Source: Bacteroidales bacterium
GTDB taxonomy: Bacteria > Bacteroidota > Bacteroidia > Bacteroidales > P3
Length of the DNA: 22,179 nt
Reading direction: 5' to 3'
Assembly: GCA_004551865.1 (NCBI GenBank)
Contig: SFPR01000035.1
Span: forward strand, 1-22,179
Position numbers and translations under genes: made by a program. The notes under the pieces are model-generated. The model saw only the letters and a program-made list of their open reading frames with translations, did no database searches and was not told the origin of the DNA. Positions 14,725 through 22,179 of this stretch are shown here, in pieces. Position 1 is the first letter of the stretch. Every line of letters starts with the position of its first letter.

Positions 14725-15198
14725 TTATTCGTTGTGGTAGGGTTCTCCTTTCAAAATTGTGAATGCCCGATATATCTGTTCGACTACAAGAAGCCGTATC
14801 ATCTGATGAGAAAAGGTCATTCGACTTATTGCAATCCTTTCGCCAATTTTTTCATACACTTTGGGAGAAAAGCCAAACGCTCCTCCGACAACAAAGGCCA
14901 ACGTTCTTACTGAGGCATTCATTTGTTTTTCAAGATATTTTGAGAACTCTATGCTTGAGAACTCTTTGCCTTTTTCGTCCAAAAGAACGACTTTGTCGGC
15001 TTTTTCAATCTGTCGGAGTATCATTTCACCCTCACGCTCTTTGAGTTCGCCGACAGAAAGGTTCTTTGCGTTCTTCACATCGGGCAGGGTAACAATCTCA
15101 AAACCTGTGTAGTGAGATAATCTCTTGACATAAACCTCCACCCACGAGCGAAGATGCTCGCTTTCGCTCTTTCCGACTACAATAAGTTTGATGTTCAT
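14725..15198 (-). CDS. rlmH: 23S rRNA (pseudouridine(1915)-N(3))-methyltransferase RlmH
   Basis: 157 residues, the standard size of this SPOUT methyltransferase, which acts on pseudouridine 1915 of helix 69 in the assembled ribosome. Motifs are MNIKLIVVGK at the start, VVLLDEKGKEFSS (70-82), the SAM-binding knot FVVGGAFGF (102-110) and the highly conserved tail SRMTFSHQMIRLLVVEQIYR and onward to GEPYHNE at the C-terminus. It is the last gene of the glycan operon, 18 bp after the FemAB-like gene, and has no promoter of its own that I can see. Confidence 0.96.
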   Translation of the reverse strand: MNIKLIVVGKSESEHLRSWVEVYVKRLSHYTGFEIVTLPDVKNAKNLSVGELKEREGEMILRQIEKADKVVLLDEKGKEFSSIEFSKYLEKQMNASVRTLAFVVGGAFGFSPKVYEKIGERIAISRMTFSHQMIRLLVVEQIYRAFTILKGEPYHNE

Positions 15199-15216
15199 CG
15201 TTTTAATCGCTCGTTT

Positions 15217-16176
15217 TTAGTGTTTCAAACGCTTCAAAAAACTATATAGTTTGGAGTAGTGCTTCTCTATCATCATGTATGGTGTCTGCTCGGCACCGAA
15301 ATGTCTTATGAAAGTCTCGATAGACCTCATCACAGAGCCGTTGAAGTTGTATTCTTTGCAGCCTTGTGAGTGTGCATCACAGAGTATGTGCCACAAAAGC
15401 AGGGTTGCGGCGTTTGAAGAGCGACATTCGGGGTCTGAACCGGAGAAAATCCCCTGCCAAACCTCACCTCGACCTACCACATAGCTGACCGAATGAACCT
15501 TACCCGAGCTGTCAGATATGGAATAGCGTCGGCTCATTCCCCGGCTTGCGGCAGCTCTTTCTATGTTTTCAAACTCTGCAAAGGAGAAAGGACACTGCAT
15601 TCCTTGTCTTTGGTAAGTCTTGGCATTTACATCGTAAAATTCTTTCAGCGGAAGGTCTGTTCGTATTTCAAAGCCTTCCTTTTCCAATTTTCGTATGCGT
15701 TTTTTGATTGATGAATCGATTTGTGAAAAGGTGTAATCCAAGTCTTCAAGGTGTGTGAAGCGATATGTGTATCGTGTTGTCTGCTTGTAGCCATGCCAAT
15801 AGAAGCCCAACCATGATGTGAAGCTGAAATGCAACATTGATTGGAAGTAGGCAGGTTTTATTTTGTCGATTTGTTCTGCAAAGAACTCCATTGCCTTAAT
15901 TTCCAAGGCATAACGGTTCAGTCTTTTCAGATTTTCGGGATATGCAATCCACAGTCCCGTCGTGGGAGTGAGCTTTGGCTGCAAAATTGTGGTAAATCCA
16001 TATTTTTTGTGCCTGCCGTAGGGCATTGCAGCAAGGATATTGTCTTTTTCTTTGTACAGCAGTGCGTCCCAATCCTCACAATATATGGCGTCCAACCACC
16101 ATGGTTGCAGGAAAACGGGCATATCGGGTGTTTGTTCGCAAAATTGTCTGTACTCTTGCTTGTTTGCGTTTGTCAT
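15217..16176 (-). CDS. FemAB/GNAT-like acyltransferase family protein
   Basis: 319 residues without signal peptide or membrane helix. It has the double-GNAT character of FemAB/BioF2-like proteins. There is a first half with VFLQPWWLDAI and WDALLYKEKDNILAAMPYG, and a helical RKLEKEGFEIRTDLP arm. The second half has FENIERAAASRGMSRRYSISD, SVSYVVGRGEVWQGIFSGSD (acyl-acceptor sheet) and the closing YNFNGSVMRSIETFIRHFGA with PYMMI. Bacteroidetes often carry such proteins as GNAT family acetyltransferases of unknown substrate; aminoacyl or acyl transfer to an envelope precursor is possible but not shown. It is packed between the GH57 gene (3 bp) and rlmH (18 bp). Confidence 0.78.
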   Translation of the reverse strand: MTNANKQEYRQFCEQTPDMPVFLQPWWLDAIYCEDWDALLYKEKDNILAAMPYGRHKKYGFTTILQPKLTPTTGLWIAYPENLKRLNRYALEIKAMEFFAEQIDKIKPAYFQSMLHFSFTSWLGFYWHGYKQTTRYTYRFTHLEDLDYTFSQIDSSIKKRIRKLEKEGFEIRTDLPLKEFYDVNAKTYQRQGMQCPFSFAEFENIERAAASRGMSRRYSISDSSGKVHSVSYVVGRGEVWQGIFSGSDPECRSSNAATLLLWHILCDAHSQGCKEYNFNGSVMRSIETFIRHFGAEQTPYMMIEKHYSKLYSFLKRLKH

Positions 16177-16179
16177 CTG

Positions 16180-17364
16180 TTAAAAATACTCTTTTAGTTG
16201 CAAACGCAAATCGGACAAAACGTTCATATAGTTTATGTAAGCCTTGTACGGACTGTCGTAATGGTTGAAGTATTTGTGTACATCGCCGTCGGAGAACCAT
16301 TTTGTACACATATAGTAGAAGTTGTCGGAGGTTTGCAGACGTCTCCAAGCGTTCAAAATGTTTTCATCGCCGCTTTTCATAACAGCCTCTTTGAGAGAGT
16401 AGAGTTGTGCGAAGCTGTCGTTTTGCAAATCGTTACCGAGCCATGCCGTAAGGTCTCTTTCTTCGTCCGCCCAGCTCATAGGACTGACTGAACTTACCTT
16501 GTCTCTCACAGGATAACGCTCTGCCACTTCGCTCGGAGTTGCAAAATCGAAATCACTTCGGTTCAATACCTCAAAAGGAAGGTGTTCCAAAAAATCAAAT
16601 ATGCCGGTTTGCTGCCACTGATGCTCACCAAAGGTTTCGTAATCCATGAAAAGGTTGATGCAGTCGGGATTTTCTATTTGCGAAAGCCACGAAACAAACT
16701 TCTCACTCGTAAGAGGAAATCCCTGCCACGAGTGTTGAGAAAAGCGAAAGGCAATATCATCGCTCAGTTGGAAGTTTTTCAGCAGCAATGTGAGGTCTCC
16801 GTCGGGATAGTTGGCATAAACATAGTTCGGACTTCTCCATGCAAGCACGTGTTTTGCTCCTTCGGCAAGTTGGACTTTGAAGCCCATTTGCTTGACACTC
16901 TTTGCAATCTCGTCGGAGTAGATAAGCTCGGTATTTCTGAACACTTTGGGCTGATAGTCGAAGAGTTCGGCAATTTTTTTTCGGTGCATATCGACTTGGC
17001 TAATAAATTCGTCCTTGTCAATAAGGCTTGCAAGAGAGTGGTAGTAGGTTTCATTCAAAAATTCAACGCAACCTGTCTGTGCCAAAGCCTGAAAGCTCTC
17101 AATCACTTCAGGAGCGTAGAGGCTGAACTGCTCTAATGCCGTTCCCGAAATGGAATATGCAACCTTGAAACGTCCTTCCGTCCGTTCAATGAGGCGGAGT
17201 ATCAACTTGTTTGTCGGAAGATAACACTTTTGTGCAACGCGTTTGCAAATCCAATCGTTTTGCAAATCGTCAAAGTAGTTGTGTTGTCTGCCTATATCGA
17301 AAAACTTGTACGCTCTGAGCCTGAAAGGCTGATGTACTTGAAAGTAAAAACATATCGACTTCAT
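16180..17364 (-). CDS. Glycoside hydrolase family 57 alpha-amylase-type enzyme
   Basis: 394 residues, cytoplasmic, no signal peptide. The family's conserved regions are visible: HQPFR (11-15); CVEFLNETYYHS (99-110); the nucleophile region FRNTELIYSDE (142-152, Glu 146); the acid/base region LFMDYETFGEHQW (238-250, Asp 241); and SWADEERDLTAWLGN in the late part. GH57 enzymes are retaining alpha-glucanases, including amylases, 4-alpha-glucanotransferases and branching enzymes. In this operon a role in trimming or rearranging glycogen is likely, but the exact activity is not fixed by sequence. The start overlaps the glycosyltransferase stop by 4 bp (ATGA), indicating translational coupling. Confidence 0.9.
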   Translation of the reverse strand: MKSICFYFQVHQPFRLRAYKFFDIGRQHNYFDDLQNDWICKRVAQKCYLPTNKLILRLIERTEGRFKVAYSISGTALEQFSLYAPEVIESFQALAQTGCVEFLNETYYHSLASLIDKDEFISQVDMHRKKIAELFDYQPKVFRNTELIYSDEIAKSVKQMGFKVQLAEGAKHVLAWRSPNYVYANYPDGDLTLLLKNFQLSDDIAFRFSQHSWQGFPLTSEKFVSWLSQIENPDCINLFMDYETFGEHQWQQTGIFDFLEHLPFEVLNRSDFDFATPSEVAERYPVRDKVSSVSPMSWADEERDLTAWLGNDLQNDSFAQLYSLKEAVMKSGDENILNAWRRLQTSDNFYYMCTKWFSDGDVHKYFNHYDSPYKAYINYMNVLSDLRLQLKEYF

Positions 17365-18694
17365 ATCTGAGGTGTTTTGTTTGCTATTTGGTTATATAAT
17401 TCGCTCAGTTTGTCGGCTGCCTTGTCCCATGTGAGGGCGGCAACTTCTGCCTTGCCTTTTTCGCAAAGCATATCTGAGAGGGCTTTGTGGCGACCTATCG
17501 AATAAATTGCATCGCTCATTGCATCTATGTCCCAAAAATCGACCTTGATTGCATGGGTAAGCACTTCCGAAACGCCCGATTGACGGCTGATAACGGCTGC
17601 CACTCCCGAACTCATGGCTTCCAAGGGGGCTATTCCGAAGGGTTCGGAAACGCTCGGCATGACAAAAACGCTTGTCTCTGCCAACAGCTGTTTTAACTCG
17701 TCGGGTTTCAAAAATCCTGTGAAAAAAAAGTTCTCGCTTATACGCTTTTTTGCAACCAGAGCGGTCATTTTGTCGAGCATATCGCCGTCTCCTGCCATCA
17801 CAAAGACAAAATTGCGGTCTTTTTCGAGAACCTTGGCAGCTGCTTCCACAAAGTAGTCCGGTCCTTTCTGATAAGTAACTCTTCCGATGAAACTTACGAT
17901 TGTTTTTCCGAAGATGTTGTTTTCTGTTCTCTTGTTGCAATTTTGTGGTTCGACACCATTGTGAATGCAGACGACCTTTGAGGAGGGTTGATTGTATTTT
18001 GTGATTACCGTCTTACGCGTAAACTCGCTCACACAGACGATTACGTCCGCTGCTTCCATACCTTGGCGTTCCAATTCATAGACTTGTCGATTTATATTCT
18101 CGCCGCTTCGGTCATATTCTGTTGCATGAACATGGACAATCAATGGTTTGCCGCTTATTTTCTTCGCTACCTCGCCTGCTTTGTAGCAAAGCCAGCGTGA
18201 GCGTGGATTATGTCATAGTCTTTCTGCTTTGCAAGACTGCCTGCCACCATGGAATAACGCCTTACCTCCTCAAACAAATTGCTGCCATATCCACCCTGTA
18301 AACTAACTGAAAATGTGCGTTTTCCAAAAGGGCGTTTCACTTGACTGAAAGGGCGTTTTGTTTCGCTGAAACGCCCTTTTGGATTTTCAAAACGGCGTTT
18401 CATTCTTTCGGCATAGTCTTGCTCGCTTTCGTATGGTATCATTGTGCTTGCAATCGGGAGAAATGAAAGACTGCTTTCAATCTTTGATATGTCCTCGTTG
18501 CATGGCAATTCAAATTCTCCGCTTGCCTGACAGAGTTCTGCTCCGTTTGTAGGCTCATCTCCGTAAAGACGCGGAACGACAAAGTCAATCGCTATACCTT
18601 TTCGGCTCAATGCTTTGGTCAAACCATGACAGGCTGTTCCCAAACCGCCCGAAATGTGCGGCGGATACTCCCAACCAAACATCAGTACTTTCAT
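17361..18694 (-). pseudogene. Glycogen synthase-like glycosyltransferase, split by a one-base frameshift
   Basis: One GT-B glycosyltransferase in two frames. 18694-18167 encodes the N-terminal domain, 175 residues ending at TAG, beginning KVLMFGWEYPPHISGGLGTA with the ADP-glucose synthase-type GGLG loop. The other frame, ending at 17361, encodes the rest: VHVHATEYDRSG, the domain-2 start IVSFIGRVTYQKGPDYFV, and the nucleotide-sugar site SVSEPFGIAPLEAMSSGV. At 18195/18196 the sequence reads CACGCTGG where homologues encode H-D-W (CACGACTGG). Restoring one base after 18196 fuses both frames through DWLCYKAGEVAKKISGKPLIVHVH. The N-part also carries a repeat-encoded insertion (residues 98-129). 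It could be a real mutation or a sequencing error. It overlaps the debranching enzyme and GH57 genes by 4 bp each. Confidence 0.88.
18311..18400. repeat. In-frame array of five repeat cores inside the glycosyltransferase gene
   Basis: Cores lie at 18389-18400, 18368-18379, 18347-18358 and 18326-18337 (21-bp steps) and at 18311-18322 (15-bp step). They read on the coding strand as K-R-R-F, K-G-R-F, K-R-P-F, K-R-P-F and K-R-T-F, with 3-residue spacers ENP, SET and SQV and then a single G. The array adds about 32 very basic residues between SEQDYAERM and SVSLQGGYGSNL. In related glycosyltransferases this is a variable loop before the IIHAHDW motif. The core matches the arrays at 9787-9861 and 9404-9436. 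Confidence 0.9.
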
Positions 18695-20652
18695 TCTTTG
18701 TCCTCCTTTGCCTTTTTGTATTTGTCAATCAAGTATTTCATTCTGCAAACCTCCGCAACACTCCACGCTTGTGAAATGCTGCCTCCGGGAGTGTAAGGAG
18801 GATTGCCGTCAAAGACCTCTGCAATACTACCCACACAATAATCGGTCAATATATTACCAAACTGTCGGTAAAGATGTTCAACATAATTGACAGCATTGCT
18901 GCCATACACATTGAGATATGCCTCTGCAAATGCCCCGATGAGCCAAGCCCACACTGTGCCGTTGTGATATGCTCTGTCTCTTTCGGGTTGCGAGCCTCTG
19001 TATTGAGGGTGGTAGTCGGCAGAAGTGGGAGAGAGTGTCCTAAGTCCGTAAGGGGTCAGAAGCTCTTGCTTTACTTTTTCGACAATGAGCTGTCTTATTT
19101 TGAGACTGAGGCAGGTGTATGGCATACTTACTGCAAATATCATGTTGCAACGAACGGAGAAATCTTTCTTCATTCCATATACACAATCGGCAAGGTAACC
19201 CTTTTCCTTGGACCAAAAAGTCTGTTTGAAATGTTCTGGAAACTCGGCGGCAAATTCGTCCCAGCGTGCAGTCTCTCCGTCTTGGCAGGCAAGGGTTGCA
19301 AGTTCGCGATAAAACATCACTGCATTAAACCAAAGGGCATTAAGTTCCACCGCATAGCCGTTGCGTCTTGTTACAGGCTCTCCGTCAATTATAGCGTCCA
19401 TCCATGTAAGTGCCGCACCCTCTTGAGATTGCCACAAAAGAAAATTGCTGTCCATTCTCACATTGTTTGTTCCCTCCGAAAAGGTGTCAAGAATTTGTTT
19501 CATGACATCCTTATACAAGGTCCAGACTTGTTCTCTTGCATTGTTGGCGTAAGCATACTGTTGAATGCACCAAAAGAACCATAAAGGGGCATCAACACTG
19601 TTGTAAGCAGATTGGCTTCCCGAACCGATATTTGGAAAAAAGCCGTTTTGGAAATCTTCTAATTCGCTCTCGATTGCCATTCTGAACATACGCCAATCTC
19701 CTATTGCCATACAAAGTCCGGGAAGTGAGATGAAAGTATCTCGTCCCCATCTTCCAAACCAAGGAAAGCCCGCAACAACATCTACCTTTGTCCCCTTTTG
19801 AGCAAAAAACATTCTTGCAGCACGTCTCAAAATATCCTCCATGCTTTCAATCGGAAAACGAAAACGAGTTTCCTTGACAAAGTCTCGGCTCAAAAGGAAA
19901 GGATTTGCCTCTTCCACTCCGCAGGAAACATAAAGACTTTCGCCGGGTCGGAGAGTTGTTGTAAATTTCCCCGGAGAGAGCAAATCTTCAAGGTAATCAT
20001 ATCCTCTTTCCTGCTCTCTTATGTATTCAAAGTTGTAGTACCAGTAGGGTAGATGTTGATATTCCACTTTTTTTGAGAACTGTATGTAGAGCGGAGTGTA
20101 GTTTTGGTACATTCGGAACTTAATTCCTTGTGAGGTATTCTCGTATGAGGTGTCGGCAGTGTCATTTGCAATGCTCAGACGGTGGATTTGTCTGAATGCA
20201 AGCAGAGGCATGAGTTCCAAAACCACATCTTCGTCGGCACTTTGCAGGGTATATTTTATCAAAAGCCTGTCTTGCTTTTCTTGAAAGAGCATTTGTTTGA
20301 GCAGAACGGTGTTTCCTACTTTGTAAGTATGAGTTGGCAACAATCCAAGCTCATAGCTTTCCAAGTATTTGTGTCCTTTGGGGTTATAGACTCCGTCTTT
20401 GTAACGGTGAAGTGCAAGGTGAAAAGCCTGATTGTTTTGAATGATTGTTTCATCAAGCGAAGACAGAAGAACATGGTTTTGATTATCGACCTTGGGTTGT
20501 GGAACTATCAAAAGCCCATGGTACTTCCGTGTGTTGCAACTTGGAAGAGTGGTACAAGAATAAGCGTTTGAGATATTGGCTCTTAATACCTCTCGTTGCA
20601 AAGAGTATTCCAAGTTTGAGATTTCGTTCTTTGTAAATACTATTTTGTCCAT
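18691..20652 (-). CDS. Glycogen debranching enzyme (amylo-alpha-1,6-glucosidase, GH133-type)
   Basis: 653 residues, cytoplasmic. The N-terminal glycogen-debranching domain (about 1-250) has the signature NAYSCTTLPSCNTRKYHGLL (29-48). The C-terminal (alpha/alpha)6 catalytic domain (about 270-640) shows AGFPWFGRWGRDTFISLPGL (294-313), NSVDAPLWF (351-359), NGTVWAWLIGAF, and EVFDGNPPYTPGGSISQAWS near the end. Acidic residues in these blocks are the expected catalytic pair. It removes alpha-1,6 branch stubs during glycogen breakdown. The start lies 13 bp after the flippase gene and the stop overlaps the glycosyltransferase ATG by 4 bp, so the trio with GH57 is coupled. Confidence 0.93.
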   Translation of the reverse strand: MDKIVFTKNEISNLEYSLQREVLRANISNAYSCTTLPSCNTRKYHGLLIVPQPKVDNQNHVLLSSLDETIIQNNQAFHLALHRYKDGVYNPKGHKYLESYELGLLPTHTYKVGNTVLLKQMLFQEKQDRLLIKYTLQSADEDVVLELMPLLAFRQIHRLSIANDTADTSYENTSQGIKFRMYQNYTPLYIQFSKKVEYQHLPYWYYNFEYIREQERGYDYLEDLLSPGKFTTTLRPGESLYVSCGVEEANPFLLSRDFVKETRFRFPIESMEDILRRAARMFFAQKGTKVDVVAGFPWFGRWGRDTFISLPGLCMAIGDWRMFRMAIESELEDFQNGFFPNIGSGSQSAYNSVDAPLWFFWCIQQYAYANNAREQVWTLYKDVMKQILDTFSEGTNNVRMDSNFLLWQSQEGAALTWMDAIIDGEPVTRRNGYAVELNALWFNAVMFYRELATLACQDGETARWDEFAAEFPEHFKQTFWSKEKGYLADCVYGMKKDFSVRCNMIFAVSMPYTCLSLKIRQLIVEKVKQELLTPYGLRTLSPTSADYHPQYRGSQPERDRAYHNGTVWAWLIGAFAEAYLNVYGSNAVNYVEHLYRQFGNILTDYCVGSIAEVFDGNPPYTPGGSISQAWSVAEVCRMKYLIDKYKKAKEDKE

Positions 20653-20665
20653 CTTACTTTTTTCT

Positions 20666-22102
20666 CTACTCTATAAGAGATTTTATGTCTTTGAGTGAAA
20701 GTATCCTTGCGGGGAAAGCAGCCAATACAATCAGGCAAAGCGAAATTGCAATCTTCACAATCCACGAAACGCACAGCAGTTGGTGAACGCCGATTGCACA
20801 TACTGCAACCAAAACAACATAAGACAATACTTTCAAACAATATTTTATTTCAAATTTTATGCCGAAGGTTTTCAGTGCAAGCACAGCTTGCAGAATTGCA
20901 GTAACGCTTTGAGTTATCAAAGAGGTGATTGCAGCTCCGTTTTGTTCAAACGAAGGAATGAGAATAAAGTTCAAACCGATATTCATAAGCATTCCTAATC
21001 CTGCAATGATGTTTAGGTGCTTCAAAGAGCCGTTTGCAGTCAGCAGAGTGCCGAAGATGTAGGTCATCGATATGGGAATGAAACAAAAACACAGCAGTCT
21101 GTAAACGGTGGCACTTTCTTCTATGTGTTTGGAATAAAGAAGCTCCATAAGCTCATGGGAATAGAGAAGCGACACTGCGACAAATCCGAGTGTTATAATC
21201 AAAAGCAGGCTGAACGATGCTCCGACAATTTCTTTTACGGGCTTGTTTTCCTTTATCATCTTGGCAAAAAGCGGCAGCAGAATGACCGAAAAAAGATATG
21301 AAACCATGTTTGCCGAATCTACAAGGCGAAACCCTGAAGCATAAATACCGGAGCTTTTGCCGTTGTCATCAACAAGCGAAAGCAGCATTACCGAATCCAT
21401 TCTGTTGTAACAAGCCATCAGAAGACCAAGTATTGCATACGGCAGTCCGTCTTTCAGAAGGAAAATTCCGAAACTTTTGTTGAGTTTCATTCTTACAAAT
21501 CCTGTCTTGCTCAAACAGATGACAAGAGCAACCACAAAGGTGATGAACATAGTCAAAAATTGAGCATAGACCATTTGTTCTATCGTAAAGGAGGCTCTAA
21601 GACGCTTGTTCCAGAGTAAAAAGCTGCAAATAACAATCAGCAAAGCTCTATCTAATACCGACAGAATGCTGTCTGTTTTAAACATCATCAAGGCTGTGAT
21701 ATTGCTTCTGAAATATGAGATGAACGAACAGAGAACCTGCGTCAGGCACATCCAGAAAAGCATCTTTGTCTGCCAACTGTCGTATCCCAAAATCAAACCT
21801 GAAACAATCACCACAACGGTATATGCCACTGCAAGCAGAAGTTTGAGCGGTATAATGCGGGCAAAATATTTTCTCAGCAAGTTTGTGTGTTGTGCAATGG
21901 TACGATTGTTGTAGTTTATGATGCCAAAATCAAGCAGAATGTTAAACAGATAAGTGAAATTGAAGAGTGCATAATATACTCCGTAATCTTGGGCAGATAC
22001 AGCGTTCTGAACACCTCGGTCGATGCCCAAAATCCAAAATGACTTTATCAATATATTCAAAGTCAATAGGAAGAATAGATTGGTAACAAAGAATTTCTTC
22101 AT
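20666..22102 (-). CDS. Wzx/MATE-type polysaccharide flippase-like membrane protein
   Basis: 478 residues, almost wholly membrane-embedded, with about 12-14 hydrophobic helices and short charged loops. The N-terminal half, with QDYGVYYALFNFTYLFNILLDFGIINYNNR, is the typical start of oligosaccharide flippases (polysaccharide biosynthesis/MOP superfamily). Internal GLLMACYNRMDSVMLLSL and the LPLFAKM-type segment after helix 8 fit the second half. It probably moves a lipid-linked glycan across the inner membrane. Which glycan is not evident, since no assembly glycosyltransferases or ligase are in the window. It is the first gene of the operon that continues into glycogen metabolism. Its promoter lies 11 bp before the ATG. 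Confidence 0.87.
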   Translation of the reverse strand: MKKFFVTNLFFLLTLNILIKSFWILGIDRGVQNAVSAQDYGVYYALFNFTYLFNILLDFGIINYNNRTIAQHTNLLRKYFARIIPLKLLLAVAYTVVVIVSGLILGYDSWQTKMLFWMCLTQVLCSFISYFRSNITALMMFKTDSILSVLDRALLIVICSFLLWNKRLRASFTIEQMVYAQFLTMFITFVVALVICLSKTGFVRMKLNKSFGIFLLKDGLPYAILGLLMACYNRMDSVMLLSLVDDNGKSSGIYASGFRLVDSANMVSYLFSVILLPLFAKMIKENKPVKEIVGASFSLLLIITLGFVAVSLLYSHELMELLYSKHIEESATVYRLLCFCFIPISMTYIFGTLLTANGSLKHLNIIAGLGMLMNIGLNFILIPSFEQNGAAITSLITQSVTAILQAVLALKTFGIKFEIKYCLKVLSYVVLVAVCAIGVHQLLCVSWIVKIAISLCLIVLAAFPARILSLKDIKSLIE

Positions 22103-22112
22103 ATTTCAATCG

Positions 22113-22121
22113 GCAAATTTA
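22113..22121 (-). promoter_or_regulatory. Promoter -7 element of the flippase-to-rlmH operon
   Basis: Minus-strand TAAATTTGC (22121 to 22113) fits TAnnTTTGC and lies 10 bp before the ATG at 22102, implying a very short leader. The nearest TTG (22149-22147) is 25 bp upstream, longer than ideal. Confidence 0.6.
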
Positions 22122-22132
22122 CAAAAGAATTG

Positions 22133-22141
22133 TATCTTTGC
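22133..22141 (+). promoter_or_regulatory. Divergent promoter -7 element for a gene beyond the right edge
   Basis: Plus-strand TATCTTTGC is an exact -7 match. No ATG follows before 22179, so the gene it would drive starts outside the window. No TTG lies at the ideal distance upstream. Confidence 0.5.
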
Positions 22142-22179
22142 CCTATCAAATCAACGTAAAAATACTACCAAAAATTGAG

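Noticed and set aside
13930..14913. 327-codon plus-strand open frame opposite dnaB and rlmH
   Set aside because: Antisense shadow of two highly conserved genes.
18167..18200. Programmed frameshift in the glycosyltransferase gene
   Set aside because: No slippery heptamer or homopolymer is present at the junction, and a single missing base explains the break better.
1..22179. tRNA, rRNA, insertion sequences, inteins
   Set aside because: None recognised by eye; dnaB has no intein at its Walker A site and no transposase-like protein is encoded.

Overview
The window looks like a chromosomal segment of a T9SS-bearing member of the Bacteroidetes, probably Bacteroidales. Three things point there. 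Seven or eight sites match the Bacteroidetes -7 promoter element TAnnTTTGC and sit just upstream of genes. There is a type IX secretion sorting domain. Several gene neighbourhoods are typical of the phylum: DUF3822 next to rsmD, a phosphotransferase fused to a RapZ C-terminal domain, the glycogen debranching enzyme / glycogen-synthase-like glycosyltransferase / GH57 trio, and the lipoprotein often mislabelled asparagine synthetase B. The species cannot be fixed from the sequence alone.

Layout, left to right. 1-483 has no convincing gene: it starts with a 22-bp repeat/inverted-repeat cluster and ends in a 23-bp perfect terminator stem. 484-1176 (-) is a membrane-anchored TPR protein, divergent from a dihydroorotate-dehydrogenase-like flavoprotein (1388-2371, +) and a four-helix-bundle protein (2402-2860, +). 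A strong hairpin at 2880-2926 separates these from a minus-strand operon (6011 to 2968): membrane-anchored protein, DUF3822, RsmD and a PfkB/adenosine-kinase-like sugar kinase. A second minus-strand operon (9226 to 6120) holds queA, ispD and the phosphotransferase-RapZ fusion. 9227-9973 is a repeat-rich stretch with an orphan T9SS sorting domain. xthA and an OmpA-like lipoprotein (9974-11743, +) converge on the lipoprotein at 11853-13151 (-), which follows dnaB (13207-14679, -). The rest (22102 to 14725) is one tightly packed minus-strand operon: Wzx/MATE-type flippase, glycogen debranching enzyme, glycosyltransferase, GH57 enzyme, FemAB/GNAT-like protein and RlmH.

How they work together. The right-hand operon combines glycogen-type alpha-glucan synthesis and breakdown with a flippase and ends in a ribosome methyltransferase gene. 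The other operons are housekeeping: tRNA and rRNA modification, isoprenoid precursor synthesis, DNA repair and replication.

Most notable observation. A dispersed short repeat has a near-palindromic core of about 12 bp (AAACGSCGTTT-like) repeated at exactly 21-bp steps with unrelated 9-bp spacers. It occurs at three places: inside the glycosyltransferase gene (five cores, read as K-R-R-F heptads), in frame just before the orphan T9SS domain (four cores), and in a noncoding terminator hairpin (two cores). The 21-bp step is both seven codons and two turns of B-DNA. The glycosyltransferase gene also carries an apparent one-base deletion that splits it in two.
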